NCBI RefSeq assembly: GCF_000967495.1 | Contig: NZ_JXXU01000047.1 | Location: 62,001-126,000, forward strand | DNA from: Vibrio neptunius | Lineage (GTDB): Bacteria; Pseudomonadota; Gammaproteobacteria; Enterobacterales; Vibrionaceae | Direction of reading: 5' to 3' | Length of the DNA: 64,000 nucleotides | Shown: positions 7,135-16,339 of the stretch, piece by piece | Layout: each line of letters starts with the position of its first letter | Position numbering within the stretch: position 1 is the stretch's first letter | Translations under genes and position numbers: made by a program | The notes under the pieces: generated by a model | What the model was told of the DNA's origin: nothing | What the model saw: the letters and a program-made list of their open reading frames with translations, nothing else | Database searches by the model: none

Positions 7135-10100
7135 TTGAAAGAGGTAAATATCAATCGCTGACCATGGTCAACTGGAACGGCTTCTTTGCACGAACCTTTG
7201 ACATTGATGGCTTAGTTACCACGTTATCAGGAGGTAATGGGGCAGGTAAATCAACCACAATGGCGGCATTTATTACAGCCTTGATACCTGACCAAACGCT
7301 GCTGCATTTCCGAAATACGACTGAAGCGGGCAGTAGCCAGTCTTCACGTGACAAAGGCCTTTACGGTAAATTGCAACCAGGTGCCTGTTATGCAGCACTG
7401 GATGTGGTGAACTCACGCAATCAACGCTTACTGTTTGCGGTGAAGCTGCAGCAAGTCGCGGGTCGTGATAAGAAAGTGGATATCAAACCGTTCGTGATTC
7501 AAGGGCTGCCAAGCAGTGTGAAGCCGACAGACATTCTGATTGAAAGTGTTTCTGCGACTCAAGCTCGTGTTCGTCAGATCAACGAAATCAAAGAGTCAGT
7601 CGCACAACATGAAGGTGTGCAACTTAAGACTTTCAATTCCATCGTCGATTACCACGCGCAAATGTTTGAGTTTGGCGTGATTCCTAAGAAATTGCGTAAC
7701 TCCAGTGACCGTTCTAAGTTCTATCGCTTAATTGAAGCGTCTCTGTACGGTGGTATTTCGAGTGCGATTACCCGCTCATTGCGCGATTATCTACTGCCTC
7801 AAAATGGTGGTGTTAAGAAAGCATTCCAGGACATGGAGTCGGCGTTGCGTGAAAACCGCATGACGCTTGAAGCGATTAAAACCACTCAAGCAGATCGAGA
7901 TCTGTTTAAACATCTGATCACTGAATCGACCAATTACGTGGCGGCTGACTACATGCGCCATGCCAATGATCGTCGTAATAAGCTTGAGCAGACTCTGTCT
8001 CTGCGCTCTGAATTGTTTGGCTCGCGCGAAACACTGGTTGAGCAAAATAGCTTGCTTAATCGTGTTCAGGAAGAGCTTGAATTGCTGGTGGAATCCGAAT
8101 CGGCTCTAGAGCAGGACTACCAAGCGGCTTCCGACCACTTACAGCTTGTGCAGAATGCATTGCGTCAGCAGGAAAAGATCGAGCGCTATCAAGAAGACCT
8201 TGAAGAGCTGAGTGAACGACTTGAAGAACAGATGATGGTCGTTGAAGAAGCGCAAGAGCGTGTTCTCATGATGGAGGAGCAAGCGACGGTTGCGGAAGAA
8301 GAGGTAGATAGCCTAAAGACTCAGTTAGCGGATTATCAGCAAGCGTTGGACGTTCAGCAAACCCGCGCACTTCAATACCAACAGGCAGTTCAAGCGCTAG
8401 AGAAAGCCAAAAACTTGCTGGGTGATGCAGGTCTTAATGCTGAGCGTGCGCAGGATTTGGTGTCTGAGCTGAAAACTCAGGAATCAGAGAGCACGGCGGC
8501 TTTGCTGTCGGTGAAACACAAACTGGATATGTCTTCAGCCGCCGTTGAGCAGTTTGAGACGGCGCTTACTTTGGTTCGTAAGATTGCTGGCGATTCAGTG
8601 GAGCGTAAAAATGCCGCTGAAGTTGCAAAGCAGTCGATTCGTCAAACGCGAGATGCCGAGCAAATTGCACAAAATGAACAACAATGGCGAGCACAGCACA
8701 GAGATCTAGAGCGTAATCTCAATCAACAGCGTCAGGCTCGTGAGTTAGTCGACGCGTATCAGAAGCAACATCGTGCTGAGCTCGTTGATGAGTTAACCTT
8801 TGAGCAGGAACGTGAACGCCACGCTATGCAGGTCGAATCGCTTGAGATAGCTCAGGAGGATGTACGCGAGCAACGCAGCGAACAGCGTCGCTTAGAGCAG
8901 GATTCTGCTAGCGAAATCAAAAAGCTTGAAGCCATTGCGCCAACTTGGATTGCTGCTCACGACGCACTGGAAATGCTCAAAGAGCAAAGCGGTGCTGATC
9001 TGTATGACAGCCAAGCGGTTATGTCTCACATGCAAGCAGTACTTGAGCAAGAAAAGCAACAGTCACTGGCGAAAGAAAAGCTCGCTGAGCGCCGTGCTCA
9101 CTTAGAGAATGAAATTGAGCGGTTAGCGTCACCGGGTGGCTCCAATGACCCTCGTTTGAAAGGCTTAGCTGACACATTAGGTGGTGTGTTGTTGTCAGAG
9201 ATTTATGACGATATCACCATTGGTGATGCGCCTTATTTCAGTGCGATGTACGGTCCATCTCGTCATGCTATTGTGGTTTCTGACTTAACGGGTATTGAAG
9301 AAAAGCTGGTTGAGCTAGACGATTGCCCTGAAGACCTTTACATCATTGAAGGTGATATCGACGCCTTTGATGACAGCTCATTTGATGCCGAAGAGTTAGA
9401 AGGGGCAGTTTGTGTTCGCATGAACGCTCGCCAGATGCGTTACTCACGTTTCCCAGAAATTCCTCTGTTTGGTCGTGCCGCGCGTGAACAACGTTTAGAG
9501 CTGCTACGTGATGAACGTGAAGAAGTTGTTGAACAGCATGCGAAAGCGGCGTTTGATTCACAAAAACTGCAGCGTTTATATCAGGCATTCAACAACTTCG
9601 TGGCGAAGCACATACAAGTTGCTTTTGAAGCAGATCCAGAGCAATCGCTGACAGTGGTTCGCGAGAAGCGCAATCAAGTGTCACGAGTATTGGCAGATTT
9701 GGATGCCAAAGAGCAGCAGCAACGTTCTCAATTGTTAGCGAGTAAGCAGGCGTTGTCCTCACTGGATAAATTAGCACCAATGATGGCGCTGATTGAAGAT
9801 GACTCATTGACATTGCGCTTCGAAGAGCTTGAAGAGAAAATCGCTCAGTTGTCTGAAGCGAAAGCATTTTTGAGCAGCCACGGGAAAACAGTCGTTGAAC
9901 TGGAAAAAATCGCCTCAGCGCTTGAAGCCGACCCTGAGCAATTTGATGCACTAGAAGCCGAATATCAGGCATCGGATGTTCAGTTACAAGAACTTAAGAA
10001 GCAGATCTTTGCGTTGTCTGACTTGGTGGAGCGTCGCCATTACTTTGCTTATTCTGACTCCGTTGACTTACTCAACAAGAGTAGCGAGCTAAGTGAACAG

Positions 10101-11591
10101 CTTAAAGGCAAGCTTGTTGAAGCAGAGAGGCAGCGTACGCGTTCGCGTGACGAGCTGAAGCAATCTCAAGGTCAGATGAACCAGTACAACCAGGTCTTGG
10201 CATCGCTGAAGAGTTCTCATCAGGCTAAGCAGGAAACGGTTCAAGAATTCAAGCAAGAGCTGCAAGAGTTTGGTGTAACGGCTGATGAAGGCGCACAAGA
10301 GCGAGCCATGCGTCGTCGAGATGAACTGCAGGAACGTCTGCATACGTCACGCAGTCGTAAGAGTGAATACGAGCGTACCATCACCTCGACTGAGCTAGAA
10401 ATGAAAGGCCTAGCAAAGCGTCTTAAGAAGGTTCAGAAAGAGTACATTGAACTGCGCACCTTTGTGGTTGCAGCCAAAGCTGGTTGGTGCTCTGTACTAA
10501 GGTTAGCACGTGAAAACGATGTCGAACGCCGTTTGCATAAACGTGAGCTCGCCTATATGTCAGCGGATGAACTGCGTTCGATGTCGGATAAATCGTTGGG
10601 AGCGTTGCGTCTGGCGGTGGCAGACAATGATGACTTACGTGATGCCCTGCGTTTGTCAGAAGACAATGCACGTCCTGAGCGTAAAGTCCTATTCTATATT
10701 GCAGTGTACCAGCATCTGCGTGAACGCATTCGCCAAGATATCATCCATACTGATGACCCAGTTGAGGCCATTGAAGAGATGGAAGTGGAGCTGGCGCGAT
10801 TGACCGAAGAACTGACGCAACGTGAAAATCGCCTCGCGATCAGTTCTGAATCTGTCGCTAGCATCATCAAGAAAACCATTCAGCGTGAGCAAAACCGTAT
10901 CCGCATGCTAAACCAAGGCTTGTCGAACATTGCCTTTGGTCAGGTAAAAGGTGTTCGCTTGAATGTGAAGATTCGTGAAAGCCACGACATTTTGCTTCAT
11001 GGTTTAGCTTCGCAGCAAGAGCAGCACAAAGACTTGTTTGAGACCTCTCGCTACACCTTCTCAGAAGCGATGGCGAAATTGTTCCAGCGAGTTAACCCAC
11101 ATATTGATATGGGACAACGTAGTCCTCAAGTCCTGGGTGAGGAGCTGCTGGACTACCGCAACTACCTAGAGCTGAGTGTTGAAGTCTGCCGTGGCTCAGA
11201 TGGTTGGCTCCAAGCTGAATCTGGTGCGTTGTCTACGGGTGAAGCGATCGGTACTGGTCAGTCGATTCTTCTGATGGTGGTTCAGAGCTGGGAAGAAGAA
11301 TCTCGTCGTCTACGTAGTAAAGACATTGTTCCTTGTCGACTGCTGTTCCTAGATGAGGCTGCGCGTTTGGATGCTAAGTCGATTTCGACTCTGTTTGAGC
11401 TATGTGACCGTCTGGACATGCAGTTGTTGATTGCGGCACCAGAAAACATCAGCCCAGAGAAGGGCACCACTTATAAGCTCGTACGTAAAGTATTTAAAGA
11501 CCATGAGCATGTTCATGTGGTTGGTCTAAGAGGCTTTGGACAAGCGGATCAAGATAAGTCGGAAGCTCAAGAACTGATTGAAGAGCTTTAA
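7131..11591 (+). CDS. mukB: MukB, SMC-like ATPase of the MukBEF condensin
   Basis: The 1,486-residue protein has the full-length MukB layout. The N-terminal head holds Walker A SGGNGAGKST at 33-42 (K40). Long coiled-coil arms (about 290-640 and 840-1110) flank the hinge near 640-830. The C-terminal head has the ABC signature LSTGEA (S1368) and Walker B LLFLDEAARLD (D1408, E1409). ATP-driven head engagement extrudes DNA loops; in E. coli the hinge contacts topoisomerase IV. It is the last gene of the operon and a strong terminator follows. Confidence 0.97.
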   Translation: MIERGKYQSLTMVNWNGFFARTFDIDGLVTTLSGGNGAGKSTTMAAFITALIPDQTLLHFRNTTEAGSSQSSRDKGLYGKLQPGACYAALDVVNSRNQRLLFAVKLQQVAGRDKKVDIKPFVIQGLPSSVKPTDILIESVSATQARVRQINEIKESVAQHEGVQLKTFNSIVDYHAQMFEFGVIPKKLRNSSDRSKFYRLIEASLYGGISSAITRSLRDYLLPQNGGVKKAFQDMESALRENRMTLEAIKTTQADRDLFKHLITESTNYVAADYMRHANDRRNKLEQTLSLRSELFGSRETLVEQNSLLNRVQEELELLVESESALEQDYQAASDHLQLVQNALRQQEKIERYQEDLEELSERLEEQMMVVEEAQERVLMMEEQATVAEEEVDSLKTQLADYQQALDVQQTRALQYQQAVQALEKAKNLLGDAGLNAERAQDLVSELKTQESESTAALLSVKHKLDMSSAAVEQFETALTLVRKIAGDSVERKNAAEVAKQSIRQTRDAEQIAQNEQQWRAQHRDLERNLNQQRQARELVDAYQKQHRAELVDELTFEQERERHAMQVESLEIAQEDVREQRSEQRRLEQDSASEIKKLEAIAPTWIAAHDALEMLKEQSGADLYDSQAVMSHMQAVLEQEKQQSLAKEKLAERRAHLENEIERLASPGGSNDPRLKGLADTLGGVLLSEIYDDITIGDAPYFSAMYGPSRHAIVVSDLTGIEEKLVELDDCPEDLYIIEGDIDAFDDSSFDAEELEGAVCVRMNARQMRYSRFPEIPLFGRAAREQRLELLRDEREEVVEQHAKAAFDSQKLQRLYQAFNNFVAKHIQVAFEADPEQSLTVVREKRNQVSRVLADLDAKEQQQRSQLLASKQALSSLDKLAPMMALIEDDSLTLRFEELEEKIAQLSEAKAFLSSHGKTVVELEKIASALEADPEQFDALEAEYQASDVQLQELKKQIFALSDLVERRHYFAYSDSVDLLNKSSELSEQLKGKLVEAERQRTRSRDELKQSQGQMNQYNQVLASLKSSHQAKQETVQEFKQELQEFGVTADEGAQERAMRRRDELQERLHTSRSRKSEYERTITSTELEMKGLAKRLKKVQKEYIELRTFVVAAKAGWCSVLRLARENDVERRLHKRELAYMSADELRSMSDKSLGALRLAVADNDDLRDALRLSEDNARPERKVLFYIAVYQHLRERIRQDIIHTDDPVEAIEEMEVELARLTEELTQRENRLAISSESVASIIKKTIQREQNRIRMLNQGLSNIAFGQVKGVRLNVKIRESHDILLHGLASQQEQHKDLFETSRYTFSEAMAKLFQRVNPHIDMGQRSPQVLGEELLDYRNYLELSVEVCRGSDGWLQAESGALSTGEAIGTGQSILLMVVQSWEEESRRLRSKDIVPCRLLFLDEAARLDAKSISTLFELCDRLDMQLLIAAPENISPEKGTTYKLVRKVFKDHEHVHVVGLRGFGQADQDKSEAQELIEEL

Positions 11592-11606
11592 AGACAAGCT
11601 GATAGA

Positions 11607-11637
11607 AAATACCCGCTGAGTTAGCGGGTATTTTTTT
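11607..11637 (+). terminator. Intrinsic terminator of the muk operon
   Basis: AATACCCGCT/AGCGGGTATT with a 5-base loop and seven T residues follows the mukB stop by 15 bases. The leading A-run could also make it work on the minus strand for the convergent ATP-grasp operon, though that stop is 80 bases away. Confidence 0.92.
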
Positions 11638-11717
11638 GTTTAGCGTCAGTGTCTGATGCGTAACCGGACATGCTTTCAGTATCTGCGTCATGTCGTGGTT
11701 TCTGAATCATCGAAAGC

Positions 11718-12707
11718 TCAGTCTGTCACCTCTTTGGCGAATATACCAAACTGCTTGGCGGCATAAGCGACACGTTCGGCAGGTTTGGGGTACTCCATCC
11801 CTAAGCCCAAGCCTTCGATGTGATGAAGCCTAGGTAACAAGCCTGCTCCATTCGCTATTTGGATGGCTAATCCCGGACGAGCATTGAGTTCTAGGACCAT
11901 TGGCCCTTCTTCTTTGTCGAGTACCATGTCAGTACCCATATAACCCAGACCTGTCATTTCCCATGCACTTGAAGCCAATGTGAGTAAGCGCTTCCAGTGG
12001 GGTACTTGTAACGTAGCGAGTTCTTTCCCCGTATCGGGGTGGTGTGTAATAGGTTGGTCGAATTGGACAGCTCTTACTGCGCGACCTGTCGCGATATCAA
12101 TACCGACACCGACTGCACCTTGGTGCAAATTTGCTTTACCATCAGAGGCGGCTGTGGAGCAACGCATCATTGCCATAACAGGGTAGCCTTTGAAAACAAT
12201 AATACGTACATCTGGTACACCTTCATAACTGAATCCGTCGAAGCAGCTATCAAACTTGATCAGATTTTCAACAACCGCGACATCGTTCTTTCCCCCTAGT
12301 GAAAAAAGACCCGCTAGTGCGTTACTAATGTGGCGTTCGACGTCTTCTTGGTTGATTGTCGCGCCTGAGGGCTTGGTATAGGTACCGTCCTTGTGAGAGG
12401 TGATAACCAAAATACCTTTACCACCACTGCCTTGGGCAGGTTTAATAACGAAACCAGGCCACTCTTTAACCATTTTATGAATGGTTTTGACTTCAACCTG
12501 GCTACTGATCACACCAATGAGTTTCGGTGTGGTTGCTCCATGTTGCTGAGCAATAATCTTGGTTTTGAGCTTGTCATCCACCAGTGGATATTTAGAGCGA
12601 TCATTGTAACGGCCAATGTAGCTGTGGTTGCGTTGATTCATACCCATAATGCCTTTATGACGAAGCTTATCTGGCGATGTAAATTGCGAAGTAAAACGTG
12701 TGAGCAT
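11718..12707 (-). CDS. ATP-grasp protein, alpha-L-glutamate-ligase-like
   Basis: The 329-residue protein has an ATP-grasp fold: GFVIKPAQGSGGKGILVI (about 86-103) is the nucleotide-binding lysine/glycine-rich loop, and MVLELNARPGLAIQIAN holds the metal-binding Glu/Asn pair. It resembles RimK-type and sugar-transfer-associated ATP-grasp ligases that join an amino acid to an amine. No signal peptide is seen, so it is cytosolic. It is the last gene of a three-gene minus-strand operon, 3 bases after the 7TM gene. The acceptor is unknown. The neighbours suggest an envelope or surface substrate, which is inference. Confidence 0.85.
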   Translation of the reverse strand: MLTRFTSQFTSPDKLRHKGIMGMNQRNHSYIGRYNDRSKYPLVDDKLKTKIIAQQHGATTPKLIGVISSQVEVKTIHKMVKEWPGFVIKPAQGSGGKGILVITSHKDGTYTKPSGATINQEDVERHISNALAGLFSLGGKNDVAVVENLIKFDSCFDGFSYEGVPDVRIIVFKGYPVMAMMRCSTAASDGKANLHQGAVGVGIDIATGRAVRAVQFDQPITHHPDTGKELATLQVPHWKRLLTLASSAWEMTGLGYMGTDMVLDKEEGPMVLELNARPGLAIQIANGAGLLPRLHHIEGLGLGMEYPKPAERVAYAAKQFGIFAKEVTD

Positions 12708-12710
12708 CGT

Positions 12711-14216
12711 TTAGTCCTCCGCTAGTGGCTTAAAGCGACGTAATTCAGTTAGGCGATAACCGGTATAAGTCCCAAGGAGTAGTATGCCGGCGAGAACAAT
12801 CAACTGAAGGCCAATAAAATTGAAGGTCAGATGTTGAATGTAAGTGCTGGTCATTGCTAGGTAAACCAGCACGGCAGTCGCCAATGAGCCACCACCCTGT
12901 AACACCACCTCTTTAGCGCCTTCTTCCTCCCATAGAATCGACATCCGCTCGATGGTCCAAGAAAGGATGATCATCGGGAAGAAGGTAATTGATAGACCTT
13001 CGGTCAAACCAATCTTAAACGCCACAACAGTGAAAACGGAGATGATCATAATGACCGTGATAATCACGGCAGAAATTCTAGCAACCAGAAGTAAGTTGAG
13101 CCTTGACAGATAGCTTCGAATTACCAGCCCTGTGCCAACAATCAGCAAGAAGCCGACGATTCCTGTTAGGAGTTGAGTTTGAACAAACGCAACGGCAATC
13201 AAAACTGGCATGAATGTACCTGAGGTTTTCAAACCAATGATGACACGCAGGAAAACCACGATAAGCGCACCGATTGGGATTAGCATGATGGTTTTAAACA
13301 TCGCTTGCTCTTCAAGTGGCAAACTATGAATAGAGAAGTTAAGCAGACCATCTGCCTCTACTTTGTCCAGTGTGGCCTGTTTTGGTGAGACTTCCTGAGC
13401 GATCATCGAGAAGTGAACTTGGCTGTTTTGACCGCCGATTATATCAAGTAGTGATACATTGGACTCGTCCCAAATTAGGATGTTATCAGCGATCACTTTA
13501 TTCGTATTTTCAGGGTTGAATAGTTTCCAGGCTTTGCCGTCCCAAACCTGATTCATTTGCTGGATAGTCTGACGTCGACGACCATCCTCTAGCTCAACAA
13601 CACCGACAACTTTACTCGGTATTTCTGCATATGCGAGGATCTTATCAACCGCCTCCACTTTTGACATCTTGTTCAGAATGAGTGCTGCGTTCTGACTGTC
13701 CGAGTCGTTGAGGATTTTAATCAGTTCGCGAGCAAATGTGATGTCATCAGCAGAGCGTTTGTTAGCGCGTTCAATTAACGAAACTGCAGCGGCTTCTGTC
13801 GGACCGTCAAAAGTAGGCGGTGTGATGTCTTTATTCGGCGCTTTCGATTCTACTTTTGCTTGTGGGTCGACGAGGAATTGGGCTTTATAGTAGATGGTTT
13901 GCGGACCGACAGCGTGGCGAACAGACCACTCGGCACGACGACCAGTGTCAGTCTTGACGTATGACACTCCGTAGCCTGGTGACGATGATGACTCACTGAT
14001 CCGTGTGAATCCATTTTGAGTTTGAGGGGCGGCCAATGACGCCTTAACAGGTTTGGCTTGGGCATTGAACTCAATACGAGCTTCAATATCCCAAACCTGA
14101 CGGGTTTCCCCTGGAGTCCATGGAACGCCGTAAGTCTGATGTCTAAACAGGCTTAAAGCGATGCCTGCAATAATCAGCAGAACGACCGATATGTAAAAAG
14201 GGACTTTAGACGTCAT
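12711..14216 (-). CDS. Inactive transglutaminase fused to seven-transmembrane domain
   Basis: The 501-residue protein has an N-terminal anchor helix (about 7-23) and a periplasmic domain (about 25-315). The periplasmic domain resembles a transglutaminase fold but shows no Cys in its core, so the catalytic Cys-His-Asp triad is missing. About seven hydrophobic helices follow (about 320-490: MFKTIMLIPIGALIVVFLRV onward). This is the layout described for 'inactive transglutaminase fused to 7TM' proteins, typically found with an ATP-grasp and a retropepsin-like gene as here. A ligand-sensing or scaffold role is plausible but unproven. It is 8 bases from the upstream gene and 3 from the downstream gene. 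Confidence 0.85.
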   Translation of the reverse strand: MTSKVPFYISVVLLIIAGIALSLFRHQTYGVPWTPGETRQVWDIEARIEFNAQAKPVKASLAAPQTQNGFTRISESSSSPGYGVSYVKTDTGRRAEWSVRHAVGPQTIYYKAQFLVDPQAKVESKAPNKDITPPTFDGPTEAAAVSLIERANKRSADDITFARELIKILNDSDSQNAALILNKMSKVEAVDKILAYAEIPSKVVGVVELEDGRRRQTIQQMNQVWDGKAWKLFNPENTNKVIADNILIWDESNVSLLDIIGGQNSQVHFSMIAQEVSPKQATLDKVEADGLLNFSIHSLPLEEQAMFKTIMLIPIGALIVVFLRVIIGLKTSGTFMPVLIAVAFVQTQLLTGIVGFLLIVGTGLVIRSYLSRLNLLLVARISAVIITVIMIISVFTVVAFKIGLTEGLSITFFPMIILSWTIERMSILWEEEGAKEVVLQGGGSLATAVLVYLAMTSTYIQHLTFNFIGLQLIVLAGILLLGTYTGYRLTELRRFKPLAED

Positions 14217-14224
14217 AAGCTACC

Positions 14225-14971
14225 TTATTGTTTTTGTTCAACTTCCTTTTGGACGTACTTCTTGCTTACATCCACCACTGCGATATCACGGATAAATTCA
14301 CGGCCTAGTAACACAGGATGGGTCATCTGTGAGCGATCTGCCAAAGTGAACTGTGTTTTTTCGTGAATCGTGCCTAATCTTACCCATAATTCGACAACAG
14401 CTCTGCGTTCCGTCTCATCATTTGTCGATTGGCGTATTTTTACAAAACGTATAATCGGAGCCTCAATCCAATTTGTATCATCCAATGGCGTGACACCATC
14501 GGACAAATGGAAGCGCACCCAGTTTTTGCCGTTACGTTCAAATTGTTCAATATCTACAGCATTGAGTGAAGAAGTGGCGGCTCCAGTATCAATGCGACTG
14601 TCAAATGTCTGCTTGATGGAATCAATACTGACTTTCTCTATTTCACCCAATACCAACTCTTGCGAAGGTGTAGAAGCAAGCTTTACAGGAACGGGCGTGA
14701 CGATAGGCTCACGATTTCTTTTCACTTCTGCCATGGCTTCCGTTTTAAATTTGAACAGTTCTTTGTCTAACAAATCGACTTTAGTTTGTAAGCTTTCAAT
14801 GTGTTCGGCTTGATTGCTGACTTTTTGCTCCAAAAAGGAAAGTTTTTGAGTGAGGTTGGTTTCTGAAGATTGGATAGCTGCAAGGGTTTCTTGATGATAC
14901 TGCTCACTGTTGGTGAGGGTGCAGCCAGAGAGTAGGGCAATCGAAATGACCGGAGTCAATTTGGTAAACAT
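14225..14971 (-). CDS. Retropepsin-like aspartic protease lipoprotein (RimK/LysX-associated family)
   Basis: The 248-residue protein starts with a lipoprotein signal (LLSGC, lipid-acceptor C17). A coiled-coil segment (about 40-75) leads to a protease domain with catalytic motif SRIDTGAATSSLNA (D128-T129-G130) and the trailing HPVLLGREFI. The family is often labelled 'ATP-dependent zinc protease', but the DTGA motif is that of a dimeric retropepsin-type aspartic protease. It is first in the operon with the 7TM and ATP-grasp genes. The coiled coil may tether the protease at the membrane or drive dimerisation (inference). Confidence 0.85.
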   Translation of the reverse strand: MFTKLTPVISIALLSGCTLTNSEQYHQETLAAIQSSETNLTQKLSFLEQKVSNQAEHIESLQTKVDLLDKELFKFKTEAMAEVKRNREPIVTPVPVKLASTPSQELVLGEIEKVSIDSIKQTFDSRIDTGAATSSLNAVDIEQFERNGKNWVRFHLSDGVTPLDDTNWIEAPIIRFVKIRQSTNDETERRAVVELWVRLGTIHEKTQFTLADRSQMTHPVLLGREFIRDIAVVDVSKKYVQKEVEQKQ

Positions 14972-15097
14972 TGAAAATCCTGAATTAGATTAAGTTGTTT
15001 ATACATTGAGAGTTTAAATCATCCCTCACTTCGCTCACAAGACACATTACCTGTCTAAGACTTATTGAGTCATGATTAGTGATGCACTGCAAAATAT

Positions 15098-15116
15098 AGG
15101 ATGCACGGAGCATCCT
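15098..15116 (-). terminator. Hairpin downstream of cmoB
   Basis: A perfect 7-bp stem AGGATGC/GCATCCT with a 5-base loop lies about 77 bases past the cmoB stop. On the minus strand it is followed by TATATTTT, so it is a plausible but not ideal terminator. Confidence 0.45.
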
Positions 15117-15192
15117 AAATTTTAGAGTCTTTTAAGGTTCAGATTAAGTATTTGAAGGACCTAAAAAGTTAAGAGTCTGTCAATAATTAGTC

Positions 15193-16167
15193 TTAATTAG
15201 GTTTTTTCGCGACGAGAACCGCACGACGTGGGGCAGGATGCCCTTCAATCGTTTTACTTGGGTCATTCGGATCGAGATAATCAGGCAGAGAATTGTGAGT
15301 CATCCATTCGGTTGTGCGCTGTTCACCGAAAGAGGTGATATTCTCATCAACAATGCGCACGTCCTCGAAGCCAACTTGCTCGAGCCACACTTTGAGGGCT
15401 TTGGCTGAAGGAAAAAAGTACACATTACGCATCTGAGCGTATCGATCTACAGGAACCAGAACGGAGGTTTCATCACCCTCAATGACCAATGTTTCCAATA
15501 CAAGCTCGCCACCCGCGACAAGCTGGTCTTTAAGCTGAATGAGATGATCGAGTGGAGAACGTCGATGGTAAAGCACGCCCATGCTAAACACCGTATCGAA
15601 GGCTTCAAGCTTTGGCAGTTGCTCAATACCCAGAGGTAACAGGTGTGCGCGTTGGTTATCGCCCATTAGTTTGCGTACTGCTTCAAACTGAATTAGGAAC
15701 AAATGGGATGGGTCTATACCGACACACAATCGCGCGCCTTCACCCAGCATGCGCCACATGTGGTAGCCGTTGCCACAACCTACATCTAGTACACTGCGAT
15801 TTTTCAGAGGTGATATATGTGGCAGAACACGATCCCACTTCCAATCGCTGCGCCACTCTGTATCAATATGGATACCGTGTAGATGGTATGGGCCTTTACG
15901 CCAAGGGTGGAATGTACGAAGCAGGTTTTCTAGCTTTTTGAGCTCACCAGTATGAAATGGTGTATCGTTCGCAATAGTGACTGAGTTTTTTAAATCAACC
16001 TGATCAGGTGAACCTTCAGGGATTTTATGCAGCGCTTTTAGCCAGCGACCAAAATCACCATGTTCTGCATTTTGCCACTCGGTTAGTTGTTGAGGCAAAA
16101 CATTCAGCCACGGTTGAAGGCGTGTATCTGTGGCAATTAACTGATAAAAATTGGCAAAGTTAAACAT
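15193..16167 (-). CDS. cmoB: CmoB, tRNA U34 carboxymethyltransferase
   Basis: The 324-residue protein is CmoB-like throughout. It has RKGPYHLHGIHIDTEWRSDW before the SAM-type loop LDVGCGNGYHMWRML (about 126-140) and SMGVLYHRRSP after it. CmoB transfers the carboxymethyl group of carboxy-S-adenosylmethionine to ho5U34, making cmo5U34. It is downstream of cmoA on the minus strand, but a dispersed palindromic repeat (16205-16306) sits between them, stretching the gap to 172 bases. It probably shares the cmoA transcript unless the repeat hairpin interrupts it. Confidence 0.95.
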   Translation of the reverse strand: MFNFANFYQLIATDTRLQPWLNVLPQQLTEWQNAEHGDFGRWLKALHKIPEGSPDQVDLKNSVTIANDTPFHTGELKKLENLLRTFHPWRKGPYHLHGIHIDTEWRSDWKWDRVLPHISPLKNRSVLDVGCGNGYHMWRMLGEGARLCVGIDPSHLFLIQFEAVRKLMGDNQRAHLLPLGIEQLPKLEAFDTVFSMGVLYHRRSPLDHLIQLKDQLVAGGELVLETLVIEGDETSVLVPVDRYAQMRNVYFFPSAKALKVWLEQVGFEDVRIVDENITSFGEQRTTEWMTHNSLPDYLDPNDPSKTIEGHPAPRRAVLVAKKPN

Positions 16168-16204
16168 AGTTTTTCACTGATTTTGTGGTGTAAAAGTCAA
16201 GTTT

Positions 16205-16306
16205 GTCATTCCCTACAGTGAGGGACGAACGTGATAGGGAATCTCGGTTTTTATCTTTTTTGATAAGAGATCCCCAACTCGCTCGTTCCTCTCTCTTGAG
16301 GATGAC
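16205..16306. repeat. Dispersed palindromic repeat, copy 1
   Basis: About 102 bases, starting GTCATTCCCTACAG and ending TTGAGGATGAC, with near-complementary ends (GTCAT.CC / GGATGAC) and an internal GGGAATCTC...GAGATCCCC fold-back. A second, diverged copy lies at 20169-20271 between aspS and rluE. There is no coding capacity. It resembles the small non-autonomous palindromic elements scattered between genes in vibrios. Confidence 0.75.
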
Positions 16307-16339
16307 GTCCTAATGAGAGCAAGCCGTGTGTACTTCTCG

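Noticed and set aside
9589..9972. Long minus-strand frame inside mukB
   Set aside because: It is antisense to a coiled-coil coding region with no ribosome site or family features.
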